Shown here in pieces: positions 1 to 8,996 of a stretch of DNA of 61,693 nucleotides. The position numbers were made by a program, and so were the translations under genes. This DNA is from Chloroflexota bacterium (GTDB lineage Bacteria > Chloroflexota > Anaerolineae > Anaerolineales > Anaerolineaceae), in NCBI GenBank assembly GCA_004347695.1, contig SLTK01000006.1, forward strand, positions 1 through 61,693, in the 5' to 3' direction. Numbering within the stretch: position 1 is the stretch's first letter; each line of letters begins with the position of its first letter. Below the pieces are notes generated by a model. The model had not been told where the DNA came from. It ran no database searches and saw only the letters and a program-made list of their open reading frames with translations.

Positions 1-82
1 CTCTACCCCGCATCAATTGTTCGGGTATTCTACCACCCCATATCCTTGCCCGTCAACCCCTGGTGGTTTTTCTCACCCGACT

Positions 83-1444
83 CTAACGCCGCGCCTTGAA
101 CACCAGTCGGATAGGCGTGCCCGAAAATGGATAGACTTTGCGAATCTGATTTTCCAGGTAACGCACATAGGTGAAGTGCGCCAGTTTGGGGTCGTTGCAG
201 TAGAGCATAAACGTTGGGGGGTCACTGCGGACTTGCGTTCCATAATAAATGCGCAAAGACCGCCCACTGCTGGACGTCGCGGCATGGGCGTCCTGGGCTT
301 CCTGTAAGATACGATTGAGCTGCCCGGTGGTCAGACGCGCCAGGCGTTCCTCCTGTACCTTGAGCGCCAGCGGCATCACCTGGTCAACCCGCTGCCCGGA
401 TTTGACCGAGATGAACAAGATCGGCACGTAGGCGATAAAATTCAGATCGCGGCGGATTTGTTCCGTGTAAATTTGCATCGTCTCGTTGTCTTTTTCGACC
501 GCATCCCATTTATTCACCAGCACCACAGTACTCTTTTGCGCTTCCAATACGTACCCCGCAATGTGGGCATCCTGCGCAGAAATTCCGCTGACGGCGTCGA
601 TCATCAGCAAAGCAACGTCTGCCCGCTCAATGGCGCGCATCGAGCGGATAACCGAGTACTTCTCCACGCCCGGCTCGACCTTTCCGCGCCGCCGGATACC
701 GGCTGTATCTATTAAAGTGACCGGGATGCCATCGTAGACGATCTTCGTGTCAACTGCATCGCGGGTGGTACCGGCAATCGGTGAGACGATAGCGCGTTCC
801 TCGCCCACCAGCTTGTTCAACAGGCTGGATTTGCCAACGTTGGGCTTGCCAACCAGCGCAATCTTGACGGAATCGTCTTCTTCCTCGATTTCTTCCGGCG
901 GAAATGACTCCACCAGTACGTCCAGCAGATCACCGGTGCCGGTGCCGTGCACTGCTGAAATCGGGTACGGATCGCCAAGGCCCAATTCATAAAACTGAGC
1001 CGCGCCCATGCGGAAAGTTTCATTATCCGCTTTGTTGACCACCAGCAGCACCGGTGGGTAAGGCTTGCCGTCCACAGTTTTTTGGTTGCGGCGTAAAATC
1101 TGCGCCACTTCCTTGTCCGCCGGCGTTACCCCACTTAGAGCGTCGGTAAGAAACAGCACCGCATCCGCCTCGCGAATAGCAATTTCAGCGCCTCTGCGAA
1201 TTTGTTCGATGTAATCAGCCGAGCCTATAGAAAGCGGTTCTTTTCCCCCGGCAGACGGGTCGATGCCGCCGGTATCGACAATATGAAACGCTCGCCCGTT
1301 CCATTCAGATTCCGAGAGCAGCCGGTCTCGGGTCGTGCCTGGCGTGTCATCCACAATCGCCAATGGCTCACCTGCCAGGCGATTGAACAAAGTGCTTTTG
1401 CCAACATTAGGCCGCCCTACCAGGGCTACGAATGGTTTTTGCAT
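83..1444 (-). CDS. der: Ribosome-assembly GTPase Der (EngA)
   Basis: Double-GTPase needed for late assembly of the 50S ribosomal subunit. The 453-residue protein has two complete G domains. The first has a P-loop GRPNVGKS near residue 10 and DTPG near 33. The second has GKPNVGKS near residue 199 and DTAG near 246. The C-terminal KH-like domain typical of Der follows, and the length is normal for the family. It is the last gene of a minus-strand run coaE-cdaA-cdaR-der, starting 12 nt after the cdaR stop. The 82 bases downstream hold nothing recognisable. Function is assigned from family knowledge; the motifs are read directly. Confidence 0.97.
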   Translation of the reverse strand: MQKPFVALVGRPNVGKSTLFNRLAGEPLAIVDDTPGTTRDRLLSESEWNGRAFHIVDTGGIDPSAGGKEPLSIGSADYIEQIRRGAEIAIREADAVLFLTDALSGVTPADKEVAQILRRNQKTVDGKPYPPVLLVVNKADNETFRMGAAQFYELGLGDPYPISAVHGTGTGDLLDVLVESFPPEEIEEEDDSVKIALVGKPNVGKSSLLNKLVGEERAIVSPIAGTTRDAVDTKIVYDGIPVTLIDTAGIRRRGKVEPGVEKYSVIRSMRAIERADVALLMIDAVSGISAQDAHIAGYVLEAQKSTVVLVNKWDAVEKDNETMQIYTEQIRRDLNFIAYVPILFISVKSGQRVDQVMPLALKVQEERLARLTTGQLNRILQEAQDAHAATSSSGRSLRIYYGTQVRSDPPTFMLYCNDPKLAHFTYVRYLENQIRKVYPFSGTPIRLVFKARR

Positions 1445-1456
1445 GTTTCTCCTGGG

Positions 1457-2719
1457 TTAAGGCGTTGGGCGAGGCGTTGGAAAGGTCGTGCCTCGGGTAA
1501 TGATCACTTCGATCGTCTCTGGCAAGACCGATTCCGCACTCAGTTCCGGAATGAGAATTTCGATTTCAGGTTCGATTTGATAGGTGCCGGCGATGAACTG
1601 AGCCAAATCTAACACCACTCTAACATCGGTTGCCTGCAACCGATCGAGCAGCGCTACCGGTCCAGAGATAATGACGGTTACATTTTCGGGCGAGACCGCA
1701 GCCCGCAAGCCAGGCTGCAATCCGGTGACTTCGACCGGTACGTTGGGCAGCGTCAGACTGGATTCAATGGCGGCGATACCTACACTCACCAACACTTCAG
1801 TCTGGTCGCCAACCACCGAGACGCCATCCGGTAAAGCAAGCGCCAGTGATACATCCAAATCATCCTTGGCCCCGCTGATATCCAATGACGCCGTTTCGAC
1901 AAAACCAGGCAGGTCGCTGACTACCTGTGGATTTGCAGAAAAAACTGTCACTGCCGGCGGGAAGACGGAAATGTTGGTCAGCCGATAGCCATCCGCTACT
2001 TGCCCGATTACCACTACCTTGACCACCACGTTGCGATAGCCAAAGCGTTGCGAAATTTCTTGAGAGACCGTGACCTCATGGGGAACAATGGTCACATCCT
2101 TGACCACAGTTTCATTGGCGTCCAGAGCCACCAGCCCGATTGTACGATTGATGGTCTGGTTCGCCTGATTGATATCCAGCGTGGCGCGCACCCGCAAAAC
2201 ACGGTCGACCTGGGTTGCCGGGCCGGTTACAGTGACCATTATCGGGGTGATGACCGGGTCGTCTGCCAGATAACCGGTTGCCGGGCTGCCGCGGGTTACC
2301 AGATCGACAGGTAATTCCTTGACGGCCAGGCGCTCAAGCGTCAGGGTGACATTGAGCGGCGACTGCACCACCTTGCGCACCGGGCGCGGCACGATTTGCA
2401 CCTGGATGGGCAGCGTGTACATGCCCGGTCCCAGCCCGGATAAATCAACCACCGCTCGAACTGCATCTGCTTCATTGAGCGGCAGGTTCCAGATCGACTG
2501 CGGCGCACTCAAAACCAGCGAAACCGACTCTGGCATGGGGGACGTAATAATCAGATTCGGAGCCTGGCCTATTACCTCGATCGGTACACTGTTTGGATAC
2601 GTCTTTTCGTCAATCGGATCATTGGCAGTGACGGCAGAGATCCACACCGTTAGAGCCAGGACAAAAGCAGTCAGCAGGATCGGCAGCAAACGAATTACTT
2701 TACGCAGGAGGCTAAGCAT
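1457..2719 (-). CDS. cdaR: YbbR-domain protein, CdaR-like regulator of diadenylate cyclase
   Basis: A 420-residue protein with one N-terminal membrane segment (residues about 8-28) and an extracytoplasmic region of several YbbR repeats, ending in a short Thr/Pro tail. In Firmicutes, CdaR binds the diadenylate cyclase CdaA and modulates it. I chose the ATG at 2719 over an upstream in-frame start at 2785 because it leaves a short cytoplasmic stub directly before the membrane helix and overlaps the cdaA stop by only 8 nt, as expected for translationally coupled partners. The repeats are divergent, so the family call rests on the fold pattern plus the neighbour. Confidence 0.85.
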   Translation of the reverse strand: MLSLLRKVIRLLPILLTAFVLALTVWISAVTANDPIDEKTYPNSVPIEVIGQAPNLIITSPMPESVSLVLSAPQSIWNLPLNEADAVRAVVDLSGLGPGMYTLPIQVQIVPRPVRKVVQSPLNVTLTLERLAVKELPVDLVTRGSPATGYLADDPVITPIMVTVTGPATQVDRVLRVRATLDINQANQTINRTIGLVALDANETVVKDVTIVPHEVTVSQEISQRFGYRNVVVKVVVIGQVADGYRLTNISVFPPAVTVFSANPQVVSDLPGFVETASLDISGAKDDLDVSLALALPDGVSVVGDQTEVLVSVGIAAIESSLTLPNVPVEVTGLQPGLRAAVSPENVTVIISGPVALLDRLQATDVRVVLDLAQFIAGTYQIEPEIEILIPELSAESVLPETIEVIITRGTTFPTPRPTP

Positions 2720-3614
2720 CGGGGCCGTCCTCTCGGCGAGGGCGAGTCTCTTCACGCGTCCGGCTGACCTTGCGGAAAAGCTCAAAGGGCGTACGCGCTG
2801 GGGTCGCCGGCTGGTAGAAGGCCAGCAATATATTTTCCAATCGTTCGCTATCCAGCCGGCGGATCATGCGCCCGCCGTGGGCAATGGAAATCGAGCCAGT
2901 CTCTTCGGAAACGACTACCGCAATTGCATCGGTCGCCTCGGATGTCCCCAGAGCGGCGCGATGCCGCAGTCCCATCTGCCGTTCCGGCGAGCGATTGAGA
3001 ATGCCGCTCGAAGACAGCGGCATCACGCAGGCGGCGGCAACGACTTCGTGCCCGGCAATAATCGCCGCGCCATCGTGCAGCGGGGTGTTAGGATAAAAAA
3101 TTTGGAGCAGCAATTCCGGGGTTACCTGAGCGTTCATCCGCACTCCGGTTCGCGTATATTCGCGCAATCCTTCGGTGCGTTGCAAAATAATCAGCGCGCC
3201 GTGCTGCCGGGCAGAAAGACGTGCGCAGGCGCTTACTACGGCTTGAATAGTCTGTTGCATGGTTTCCTTTGGCGCCATAGCTCGCTGCCAGAAAGCCGGC
3301 TGACCTGACCCGGCCCGGCCCAGCCGTTCCAATCCGCGGCGAATTTCTGGCGCAAAGATAACCGGAATCGCCAACACCAGGGTGGGCACCATCGTTCGAA
3401 TCAGCCAGCCAAAAGCCGGCAAATCGACCAGACTCGTCAATAAACTCAGGGCAACGATCAGCAGCAAGACCCCGCGCAAAAGCACCATCGCCTGGGTATC
3501 ACGCAGCAGTATCAGGATGCTGAAAAACACCAGCGTGACCAGAAATATATCCAACGCGCTTTGCCAGGTAAAGCGTTGGAAAATGAAGGTCAATTCGTTG
3601 AATAAATCGGCCAC
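2712..3614 (-). CDS. cdaA: Membrane diadenylate cyclase CdaA
   Basis: Makes the second messenger c-di-AMP from two ATP. Three hydrophobic N-terminal helices (about residues 15-90) precede a DisA_N catalytic domain. The two signature motifs are visible: LHDGAAII near residue 167 and GLRHRAALG near 202, which bind the nucleotide and metal. The 300-residue length is close to the usual 270-290. The GTG start at 3614 has no clear Shine-Dalgarno sequence, so the exact start is uncertain. It lies 35 nt after coaE and overlaps cdaR by 8 nt. The C-terminal tail is rich in Arg and acidic residues. Confidence 0.95.
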   Translation of the reverse strand: MADLFNELTFIFQRFTWQSALDIFLVTLVFFSILILLRDTQAMVLLRGVLLLIVALSLLTSLVDLPAFGWLIRTMVPTLVLAIPVIFAPEIRRGLERLGRAGSGQPAFWQRAMAPKETMQQTIQAVVSACARLSARQHGALIILQRTEGLREYTRTGVRMNAQVTPELLLQIFYPNTPLHDGAAIIAGHEVVAAACVMPLSSSGILNRSPERQMGLRHRAALGTSEATDAIAVVVSEETGSISIAHGGRMIRRLDSERLENILLAFYQPATPARTPFELFRKVSRTREETRPRREDGPDA

Positions 3615-3649
3615 AGCGGGTACTCAATCAATGCGGGTTTCAATTTTTG

Positions 3650-4789
3650 TTAAATTGGACGTAAAACGCGATCCTCACGGAGTTTTTTGAACAACATGAG
3701 TGTGCCTTCTGGCATCGATTCACGCGCGGCATCCTGCCAGGCGCGAACTTTCAAGGTTTCAGGTAACATGCGGACATAACCCAGGTTCTGCCACAACCCA
3801 TCCTGCTTGACCAGCTTTGGCGAGGTGAAGATAAGCGAAGCCTCGCATTGTAACACCCGCGAAGCGCGTTCCATCACCTGGATTAATGCCGGGATTACTT
3901 TTTCGCTTGGCAGGTCAGGGTCGATAATCATTTCGGTGGCGCGCGACACCAGATTTTCCACCTGCCACCCCACCGCTGCCCTGAGTTTGCCATCCACCTT
4001 TAGCAGCAGGTAGGCCTTTTCGCCAAACCTTTCCATAATGTCCCCTGCAAGCAACGGATGCACGGGCTTTTCCAGCCGGTTGAAAAGTTCGGCAATCTCA
4101 GCGGAGTGACTCGGGTTGCCGCGGATAATGCTAAACTCGCCTTTTGCCGCGGTGGGCTCAACCTGTTCGCTCAGTTCAATGAACTCGGGGGGTAGGATCT
4201 GTTTGCATCCCGCGATCACCTGTCGCCAGGTATCTTCAATGCTGCCTACATTATTAATGACAATCTGAGCCGCTGCGATTTTTAATTCCTGCGCGGGTTG
4301 TGCTTCGATCCGCTGGAAGGCCTCGGCTTTCCTCATCCGGCGCTGCATGGTCAGACGCGTCAGTTGTACCTCTTTCGGCGCAGCAGCCACCCAGATCGAA
4401 TTGCATTTCTTGTCCAGACCGGCTTCGAGCAGTTTGATAGCCTCGACAACGATCACCGGTTGGACGGATCGCTTTATCAGGAAATCGATTGCCTGGTTAA
4501 CCAGCGGGTGCACAATCTCTTCCAGGACAGCCAGCGCCTGCGGGTCAGCAAAAACGATCCGGCCAAGACGGCCGCGGTCGATTTCGCCGTCTGGTGCAAC
4601 AATCCAGTGACCAAATTGTTTGATAACCGCCTGGTAACCAGGCGCACCGCGGGCATAAGTACGTTGAGCCAGGGCATCAGCGTCAATCCCATAAGCGCCC
4701 AGATGCTCCAACATGCGGCGCACGACGCTTTTGCCTGTGCCGATGTTGCCGGTCAATCCGATGACAAATTTTTCCTCCCAGTCGCTCAA
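3650..4789 (-). CDS. coaE: Dephospho-CoA kinase fused to a C-terminal GNAT-like domain
   Basis: The N-terminal ~200 residues are dephospho-CoA kinase, the last step of coenzyme A synthesis: P-loop GLTGNIGTGKS near residue 11, then GIDADALAQR. Residues about 215-379 are an extra domain that resembles an N-acetyltransferase fold (predicted strands, with FGEKAYLLLKVDGKLRAAVGW near 255). Stand-alone CoaE is about 200 residues, so this is nearly double length. I place the start at TTG 4789, which has AGGAG six bases upstream and gives the usual short lead before the P-loop. ATG codons at 4831 and 4819 are alternatives. It is the first gene of the coaE-cdaA-cdaR-der run. The role of the second domain is unknown. 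Confidence 0.88.
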   Translation of the reverse strand: MSDWEEKFVIGLTGNIGTGKSVVRRMLEHLGAYGIDADALAQRTYARGAPGYQAVIKQFGHWIVAPDGEIDRGRLGRIVFADPQALAVLEEIVHPLVNQAIDFLIKRSVQPVIVVEAIKLLEAGLDKKCNSIWVAAAPKEVQLTRLTMQRRMRKAEAFQRIEAQPAQELKIAAAQIVINNVGSIEDTWRQVIAGCKQILPPEFIELSEQVEPTAAKGEFSIIRGNPSHSAEIAELFNRLEKPVHPLLAGDIMERFGEKAYLLLKVDGKLRAAVGWQVENLVSRATEMIIDPDLPSEKVIPALIQVMERASRVLQCEASLIFTSPKLVKQDGLWQNLGYVRMLPETLKVRAWQDAARESMPEGTLMLFKKLREDRVLRPI

Positions 4790-5086
4790 TCGCAGCTCCT
4801 CTCGCTCGAAACCGACCATTAATATGGGCATTTATCATTTTATCTTTGGCCTGCAAGAAAGTCAAAGGATTAGGCGTAAACCTACCTTTCACTTACCTTC
4901 CAATCTGCTTATCGCCAATTTCGCCGGCTATTTTTGCGAGCCTTGTAAGGCAATTCGGCTGCGATCCCCGTAAAATTTTTCGGCTATAATTCAGGGCTGT
5001 ACTTTGATCGGATGAAAAGATAATATCTTCTAGAAATAATTCCCGGTATCGGTGCCTCATGCCGGGTTTTGGGTTGAGAGTGTATT
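4790..5086. other. Divergent intergenic region with a hairpin before yitT
   Basis: Control region between coaE (minus) and the YitT gene (plus). A TATAAT sits at 4985-4990 on the plus strand, without a convincing -35 partner. A hairpin at 5042-5066 pairs CCCGGTAT with ATGCCGGG and is followed by TTTT, 21 nt before the yitT start. It could be an intrinsic terminator or an attenuator in the leader. No known riboswitch core is recognised. Confidence 0.4.
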
Positions 5087-6007
5087 ATGGCAGCGCAGCC
5101 AACAAACAAGCATGCAATTCGGAATATACTGGGGTCGCTATTTGGACCGCCTGACTTTTCCTGGAAAACCGTCCAGGAATATGTCTTCATCATCCTGGGT
5201 GCGTTGGTGCAGGCACTCTCCATGCGTCTGTTCCTCATCCCGGCGCAACTGGTCAGCGGCGGTATCAGTGGCATCGCGCAAATCCTGAATTACTTTACCC
5301 ATTGGCCAATCGGTTTGATGGTTTTCATTGGCAATGTTCCGCTGTTCATCCTTGGCTGGCGCTACCTGGGCGGTGCCCGCTTTGCCAAGCGCACCGCTCT
5401 TTCGGTGGCTTTATTCTCGCTATTCACAGATCTGCTGGTTATTTTCATCCCGGCGCGCGGCATCACCGATGATCTGGTTCTCGACGCGCTGTATGGCGGT
5501 ATCACATTGGGCATTGGCCTGGGCATGGTTTACCTTGGACAGGGTACCTCGGGCGGTAGCGACATCCTGGGGCGAATTCTCAACCACCGCCTCGGGATAT
5601 CCATCTCGCAAGCTTATTTGATTACCGATACATTGGTGGTGCTGGCAGGTGGTTTTGCTTTCGACTGGGAGCGTGCGCTCTATGGGCTGCTGGTCATTTA
5701 TGTCAGTGGCTTGGCTGCTGAGGCCATTTCCGAAGGCTCGGGGGTTTTTCGCACCGTCTTGATTATTACCAGCAATCCCGCTGCGGTACAAAAGAGTATA
5801 TTGGAGGTGCTGGAGCGCGGGGTGACCATTCTGGAAGGAAAAGGGGCTTACACTGGCGCTGACCGGCCGGTTCTGTATACGGTTATTACCCGTTCCGAGG
5901 TCAACCAGTTGAAGGAACTGGTGCGTGAATCTGACCCACGCGCGTTTGTAGTGATTGGGCAGGCACACGAGGCTCTGGGAGAAGGCTTCAGGCCGCTAAC
6001 GCGCTAA
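5087..6007 (+). CDS. YitT family membrane protein (DUF161/DUF2179)
   Basis: A 306-residue integral membrane protein. Five to six hydrophobic helices span residues about 25-205, including the family-typical stretch GTSGGSDILGRIL near 160. A soluble DUF2179 domain follows (about 225-295, with KGAYTGADRPVLYTVITRSE). The family is widespread, and its biochemical role is not settled. It stands alone on the plus strand, and its stop overlaps the stop of the convergent lysoplasmalogenase gene by 4 nt. The start is the ATG at 5087. Confidence 0.92.
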   Translation: MAAQPTNKHAIRNILGSLFGPPDFSWKTVQEYVFIILGALVQALSMRLFLIPAQLVSGGISGIAQILNYFTHWPIGLMVFIGNVPLFILGWRYLGGARFAKRTALSVALFSLFTDLLVIFIPARGITDDLVLDALYGGITLGIGLGMVYLGQGTSGGSDILGRILNHRLGISISQAYLITDTLVVLAGGFAFDWERALYGLLVIYVSGLAAEAISEGSGVFRTVLIITSNPAAVQKSILEVLERGVTILEGKGAYTGADRPVLYTVITRSEVNQLKELVRESDPRAFVVIGQAHEALGEGFRPLTR

Positions 6008-6678
6008 AGCTGTGCCAAACGGTGCAGCACGCCGGCGGTAATGGCAGCCTGACCCAGATGATAGCTGGCGATCACGATCACCCGGCCGAACCTTACGGGG
6101 GTGCAGAAGCGGTTATAGGCCAGCACCGTGTCTGAAATATAAAATAAGAGCGCGCCAACACTGACCATCCCGGCGGATTCATAAGACCAATCGGGGCGCA
6201 GCCAGGTGAGCAGGCTTGAAAATAGCATCAGGCTGATCACCACCACATACACCAGCATAGGGAAGCGAATCCAGTGGCCGCGCGGGCGTTTTAAGATTGC
6301 CTGACGCAACCGCCGGTACCCGAGTGAATCCAACAGGATCAACCCAAGCACTGGAAGGACAAACTGCCAGTCGGGCAGCAAAAAAGATGGGTTGAAGCCA
6401 ACGATATAAAAGATATGCGCCAGCAAAAATGCGGTCAGACCGGCCGGAAAAAAACTGGGTGGCAGCATCAGGAAAATGTCGCCCGCCAACGAGAGAACCA
6501 GACCAGAGCCGAACCAGGAACTCCACCCCTGCCAGGCAGATGCCAGGCTGAAACCGGTTATCAGCACCAGCATCGGCGCAGGTTTGGTGAAAATTCGCCA
6601 GCGCGGCCTGTTAAGACCCACCGCCAGCCAATCGGCTGCAGCCAGCGTTAACGCCCCCGCGTACCACCCCCAGTGCAT
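6004..6678 (-). CDS. Lysoplasmalogenase, YhhN/TMEM86 family
   Basis: A 224-residue multi-pass membrane protein (about seven to eight hydrophobic helices). It matches the YhhN family in size and in acidic residues set between helices, such as SLAGDIFLMLP near residue 63 and YISDTVLAYNRF near 181. The eukaryotic homologue TMEM86 hydrolyses the vinyl-ether bond of lysoplasmalogens; the bacterial substrate is inferred. It begins 5 nt after the era stop and ends the ogt-EamA-era-yhhN operon. Confidence 0.82.
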   Translation of the reverse strand: MHWGWYAGALTLAAADWLAVGLNRPRWRIFTKPAPMLVLITGFSLASAWQGWSSWFGSGLVLSLAGDIFLMLPPSFFPAGLTAFLLAHIFYIVGFNPSFLLPDWQFVLPVLGLILLDSLGYRRLRQAILKRPRGHWIRFPMLVYVVVISLMLFSSLLTWLRPDWSYESAGMVSVGALLFYISDTVLAYNRFCTPVRFGRVIVIASYHLGQAAITAGVLHRLAQL

Positions 6679-6683
6679 CTGAC

Positions 6684-7601
6684 CTAATCCCTGTCGCGCG
6701 TATACCCCAGCCAGCGCAGCGCGTCCGGCCGATTGCGCCAGTTGGCGTTGACCTTGACCTTCAGCTCGAGGAACACTTTACGCCCGCTCATCGACTCGAT
6801 TTCGCCGCGGGCTGTGGAGCCAATCTGCTTCAGCATTTCCCCATTTCTGCCAATCACAATCCCCTTGTGGGTTTCCCGTTCGATCAGCAGTGTGGCATGA
6901 ATGTACGCGCCGCCGTTGCTGCGTTCGGTAAATTCGTCGATTCGCACTGCCAGTCCATGCGGAATTTCATCCCGCAGGTGGTTCAGCGCGGCTTCGCGAA
7001 TCAATTCAGCCGCAATATCGCGCTCGTAGAAGTCCGTTACCTGGTCTTCGCTAAAAAAAGGCGCACCTTCCGGCAACTGCGCCAGGATTTGCTGCAGCAG
7101 CGTATCGCAGTTTTGCCCGGTCACGGCTGAGACCGCGACCAGTTTGGCTTGCGGCAGCAGCGCCTGAAAAAGACCCTGGCGTTCGGCCAGCACACCTGCG
7201 TTGACTATGTCCATTTTGTTCAGAACCAGCAGAATAGGCGGATGGTGTTTGAGCGCGTTCAGCCGGACAGCCACCCGTCGATCTTCCTCTGTCGGCGGAG
7301 CGCTGGCATCCACCAGCCACAAAATCACGTCTACATCCCGCAGGCTGTCTTCAGCCACCTGGTTCATGTACTCGCCAAGCTTGTGCACGGGAAGATGCAT
7401 CCCGGGCGTATCCATAAAGATCACCTGGGCGTTTTCCAGCGTGAGAATACCCAACTGGCGCAGCCGGGTGGTCTGCGGGCGTGGTGACACGGCTGCCACC
7501 TTCTGACCAAGCAGCGCATTCATCAAAGTTGATTTGCCAACGTTTGGCCGCCCGACCAGGGCAGAATAACCCGCGCGGAAACCTTCCACTGGCTGGTCCA
7601 T
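6684..7601 (-). CDS. era: GTPase Era
   Basis: GTPase that binds the 3' end of 16S rRNA and acts in 30S subunit maturation. The G domain shows P-loop GRPNVGKS near residue 17, DTPG near 64 and NKMD near 128. The C-terminal KH domain carries the RNA-binding signature GIVIGRNGEMLKQIG near 242. Length (305 aa) is normal. The ATG at 7601 overlaps the TAA of the upstream EamA gene as TAATG, so the two are probably translationally coupled. GGAG lies 8 nt upstream of the start. Confidence 0.97.
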   Translation of the reverse strand: MDQPVEGFRAGYSALVGRPNVGKSTLMNALLGQKVAAVSPRPQTTRLRQLGILTLENAQVIFMDTPGMHLPVHKLGEYMNQVAEDSLRDVDVILWLVDASAPPTEEDRRVAVRLNALKHHPPILLVLNKMDIVNAGVLAERQGLFQALLPQAKLVAVSAVTGQNCDTLLQQILAQLPEGAPFFSEDQVTDFYERDIAAELIREAALNHLRDEIPHGLAVRIDEFTERSNGGAYIHATLLIERETHKGIVIGRNGEMLKQIGSTARGEIESMSGRKVFLELKVKVNANWRNRPDALRWLGYTRDRD

Positions 7602-8503
7602 TAGCTCTGCTCCGCCTTTCGTGTCCAGGAGAATCCTTTGAAGCGCGCATTGACGATACCCACCCCGGTAATCACCAGCAAACCGCCCGCCAGCAAACGC
7701 CAGTCAACACTTTCATTTAAAAAGAGCACCCCTAGCAGGACGCCTACCAGAGGGAAGACATAGGTGGTCAACGTGGTGCGCGTCGCACCCGCCTGATTCA
7801 GCAGCGAATAGAAAAGAGTTGTGCCAATCGCAGTCGCCATGATACCCAGCCAGAAGATAGAAATCCACGTCATGGGCAACCGCGGCAGAGTCAGTGGTGC
7901 TTCCAGAACCAGCGCCAGCGGCCACAAAGCCAGGTTGGCGAACAAACTCTGCCCCAATGCCTGAGCGGAAGGGTGCATGCCAAAGGTTACTCTCCGGGCG
8001 AAAACTGCGGCCATTGCGTAGGACAGGGACGCAGCAAGAACCAAAAGCGCGCCCCATTGAAAATCCTTGAAAACGTCGCTTACATCATTGGAAACCAACA
8101 CCACTACCCCAATAAACCCAACAACCAGGCCAAGCACCTTGAGCGGTGACAGGGTTTCATCGGGCACGAACATGGGCAGCAGAATAAAGGTAAAAAATGG
8201 AACGGTTGAATTAAGAATGGACGCCATGCCTGAGGTGATGGATTGCTCACTGATCGTGATCAGCGCAAATGGCAGGGCAATATTGAAGATTCCAAGGAAC
8301 AAAAATGATCGCCAACGCTCACGCAGAGGAATTTTAACTTTATAGATGCGAGCGATCAGAAATAGGGTAGCCGAAGAAATAAGCAGCCGGATGGCATTCA
8401 CCGTTAAGGGTGAAACTTCCCGAATGGCAATTTTTAACCACAAAAAGGTCGCACCCCAGACCAGTCCAAGGTACCAAAACTTACCCCAATTCTTAAGCGA
8501 CAA
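7601..8503 (-). CDS. EamA/DMT family transporter
   Basis: A 300-residue transporter of the drug/metabolite superfamily with about ten hydrophobic helices arranged as two EamA repeats. The first begins VWGATFLWLKIAIREVSP; the second is near residues 150-285. I place the start at TTG 8503: GGAAGGA lies seven bases upstream and the length becomes the typical 300. The longer reading frame to 8644 would overlap ogt by about 150 nt and lacks family resemblance. The substrate cannot be predicted. It overlaps ogt by 11 nt and era by 1 nt. Confidence 0.92.
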   Translation of the reverse strand: MSLKNWGKFWYLGLVWGATFLWLKIAIREVSPLTVNAIRLLISSATLFLIARIYKVKIPLRERWRSFLFLGIFNIALPFALITISEQSITSGMASILNSTVPFFTFILLPMFVPDETLSPLKVLGLVVGFIGVVVLVSNDVSDVFKDFQWGALLVLAASLSYAMAAVFARRVTFGMHPSAQALGQSLFANLALWPLALVLEAPLTLPRLPMTWISIFWLGIMATAIGTTLFYSLLNQAGATRTTLTTYVFPLVGVLLGVLFLNESVDWRLLAGGLLVITGVGIVNARFKGFSWTRKAEQS

Positions 8504-8996
8504 TGCGTTGTCCTTCCAAAGCCAGCAGTTGAGCTTTGTCTTCCACCCCGCCGGGACTGCCATAGCCGTGTAATTTTCCATCGGTGCCAACCACACGATG
8601 GCAGGGGATGACAATCGATATCGGGTTGCTGGCCATAATTCCACCTACCGCGCGGGCGCTGCCGAGGCTGCCGGTCTGGCGCGCCAGGTCACCATACGTC
8701 CGGGTCTGGCCGTATGGGATGGCATAGCAGGCTCGCAGCACCTTTTCCTGGTACGGCTGCATCGCGCGCCAATCGATCGGCAAAGTGAAAACCCGCCGGC
8801 CGGCGTAAAAATATTCGGTCAGTTCCTGCACGGCCTGCGCGGCCAGTTTTTCCAACCGGGCATCGCCTGTATGAACTTCAGTCTGCTTCCCAAAGGCAAT
8901 TTTTGCCAACCCGGCGTTTGAAACATAAATGGTCAACGGACCAACCCGGGTTTTTTCGAGAACGCGCACCTCGTAACGAATCGGTTCCATATCCAT
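8493..8996 (-). CDS. ogt: Methylated-DNA--protein-cysteine methyltransferase
   Basis: Suicide DNA-repair enzyme that moves O6-alkyl groups from guanine to its own cysteine. The active-site signature IVIPCHRVVG is present near residue 127, preceded by the helix-turn-helix segment TYGDLARQTGSLGSARAVGG. The 167-residue length is typical. The ATG at 8996 follows GGAGGTGG with a 5-nt gap; an in-frame TTG at 9011 lies on top of that ribosome binding site and is unlikely. It is the first gene of a four-gene operon. Whether it should be called ogt or another ada-type methyltransferase cannot be decided from sequence alone. Confidence 0.95.
   Translation of the reverse strand: MDMEPIRYEVRVLEKTRVGPLTIYVSNAGLAKIAFGKQTEVHTGDARLEKLAAQAVQELTEYFYAGRRVFTLPIDWRAMQPYQEKVLRACYAIPYGQTRTYGDLARQTGSLGSARAVGGIMASNPISIVIPCHRVVGTDGKLHGYGSPGGVEDKAQLLALEGQRIVA

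Noticed and set aside
2319..3308. A 329-codon plus-strand frame opposite cdaR and cdaA
   Set aside because: It is antisense to two genes with clear motifs, and its translation is low-complexity Arg/Ser-rich without family resemblance.
5042..5066. Possible riboswitch in front of yitT
   Set aside because: It is a single short hairpin with a T run; there is no room or sequence for a known aptamer.
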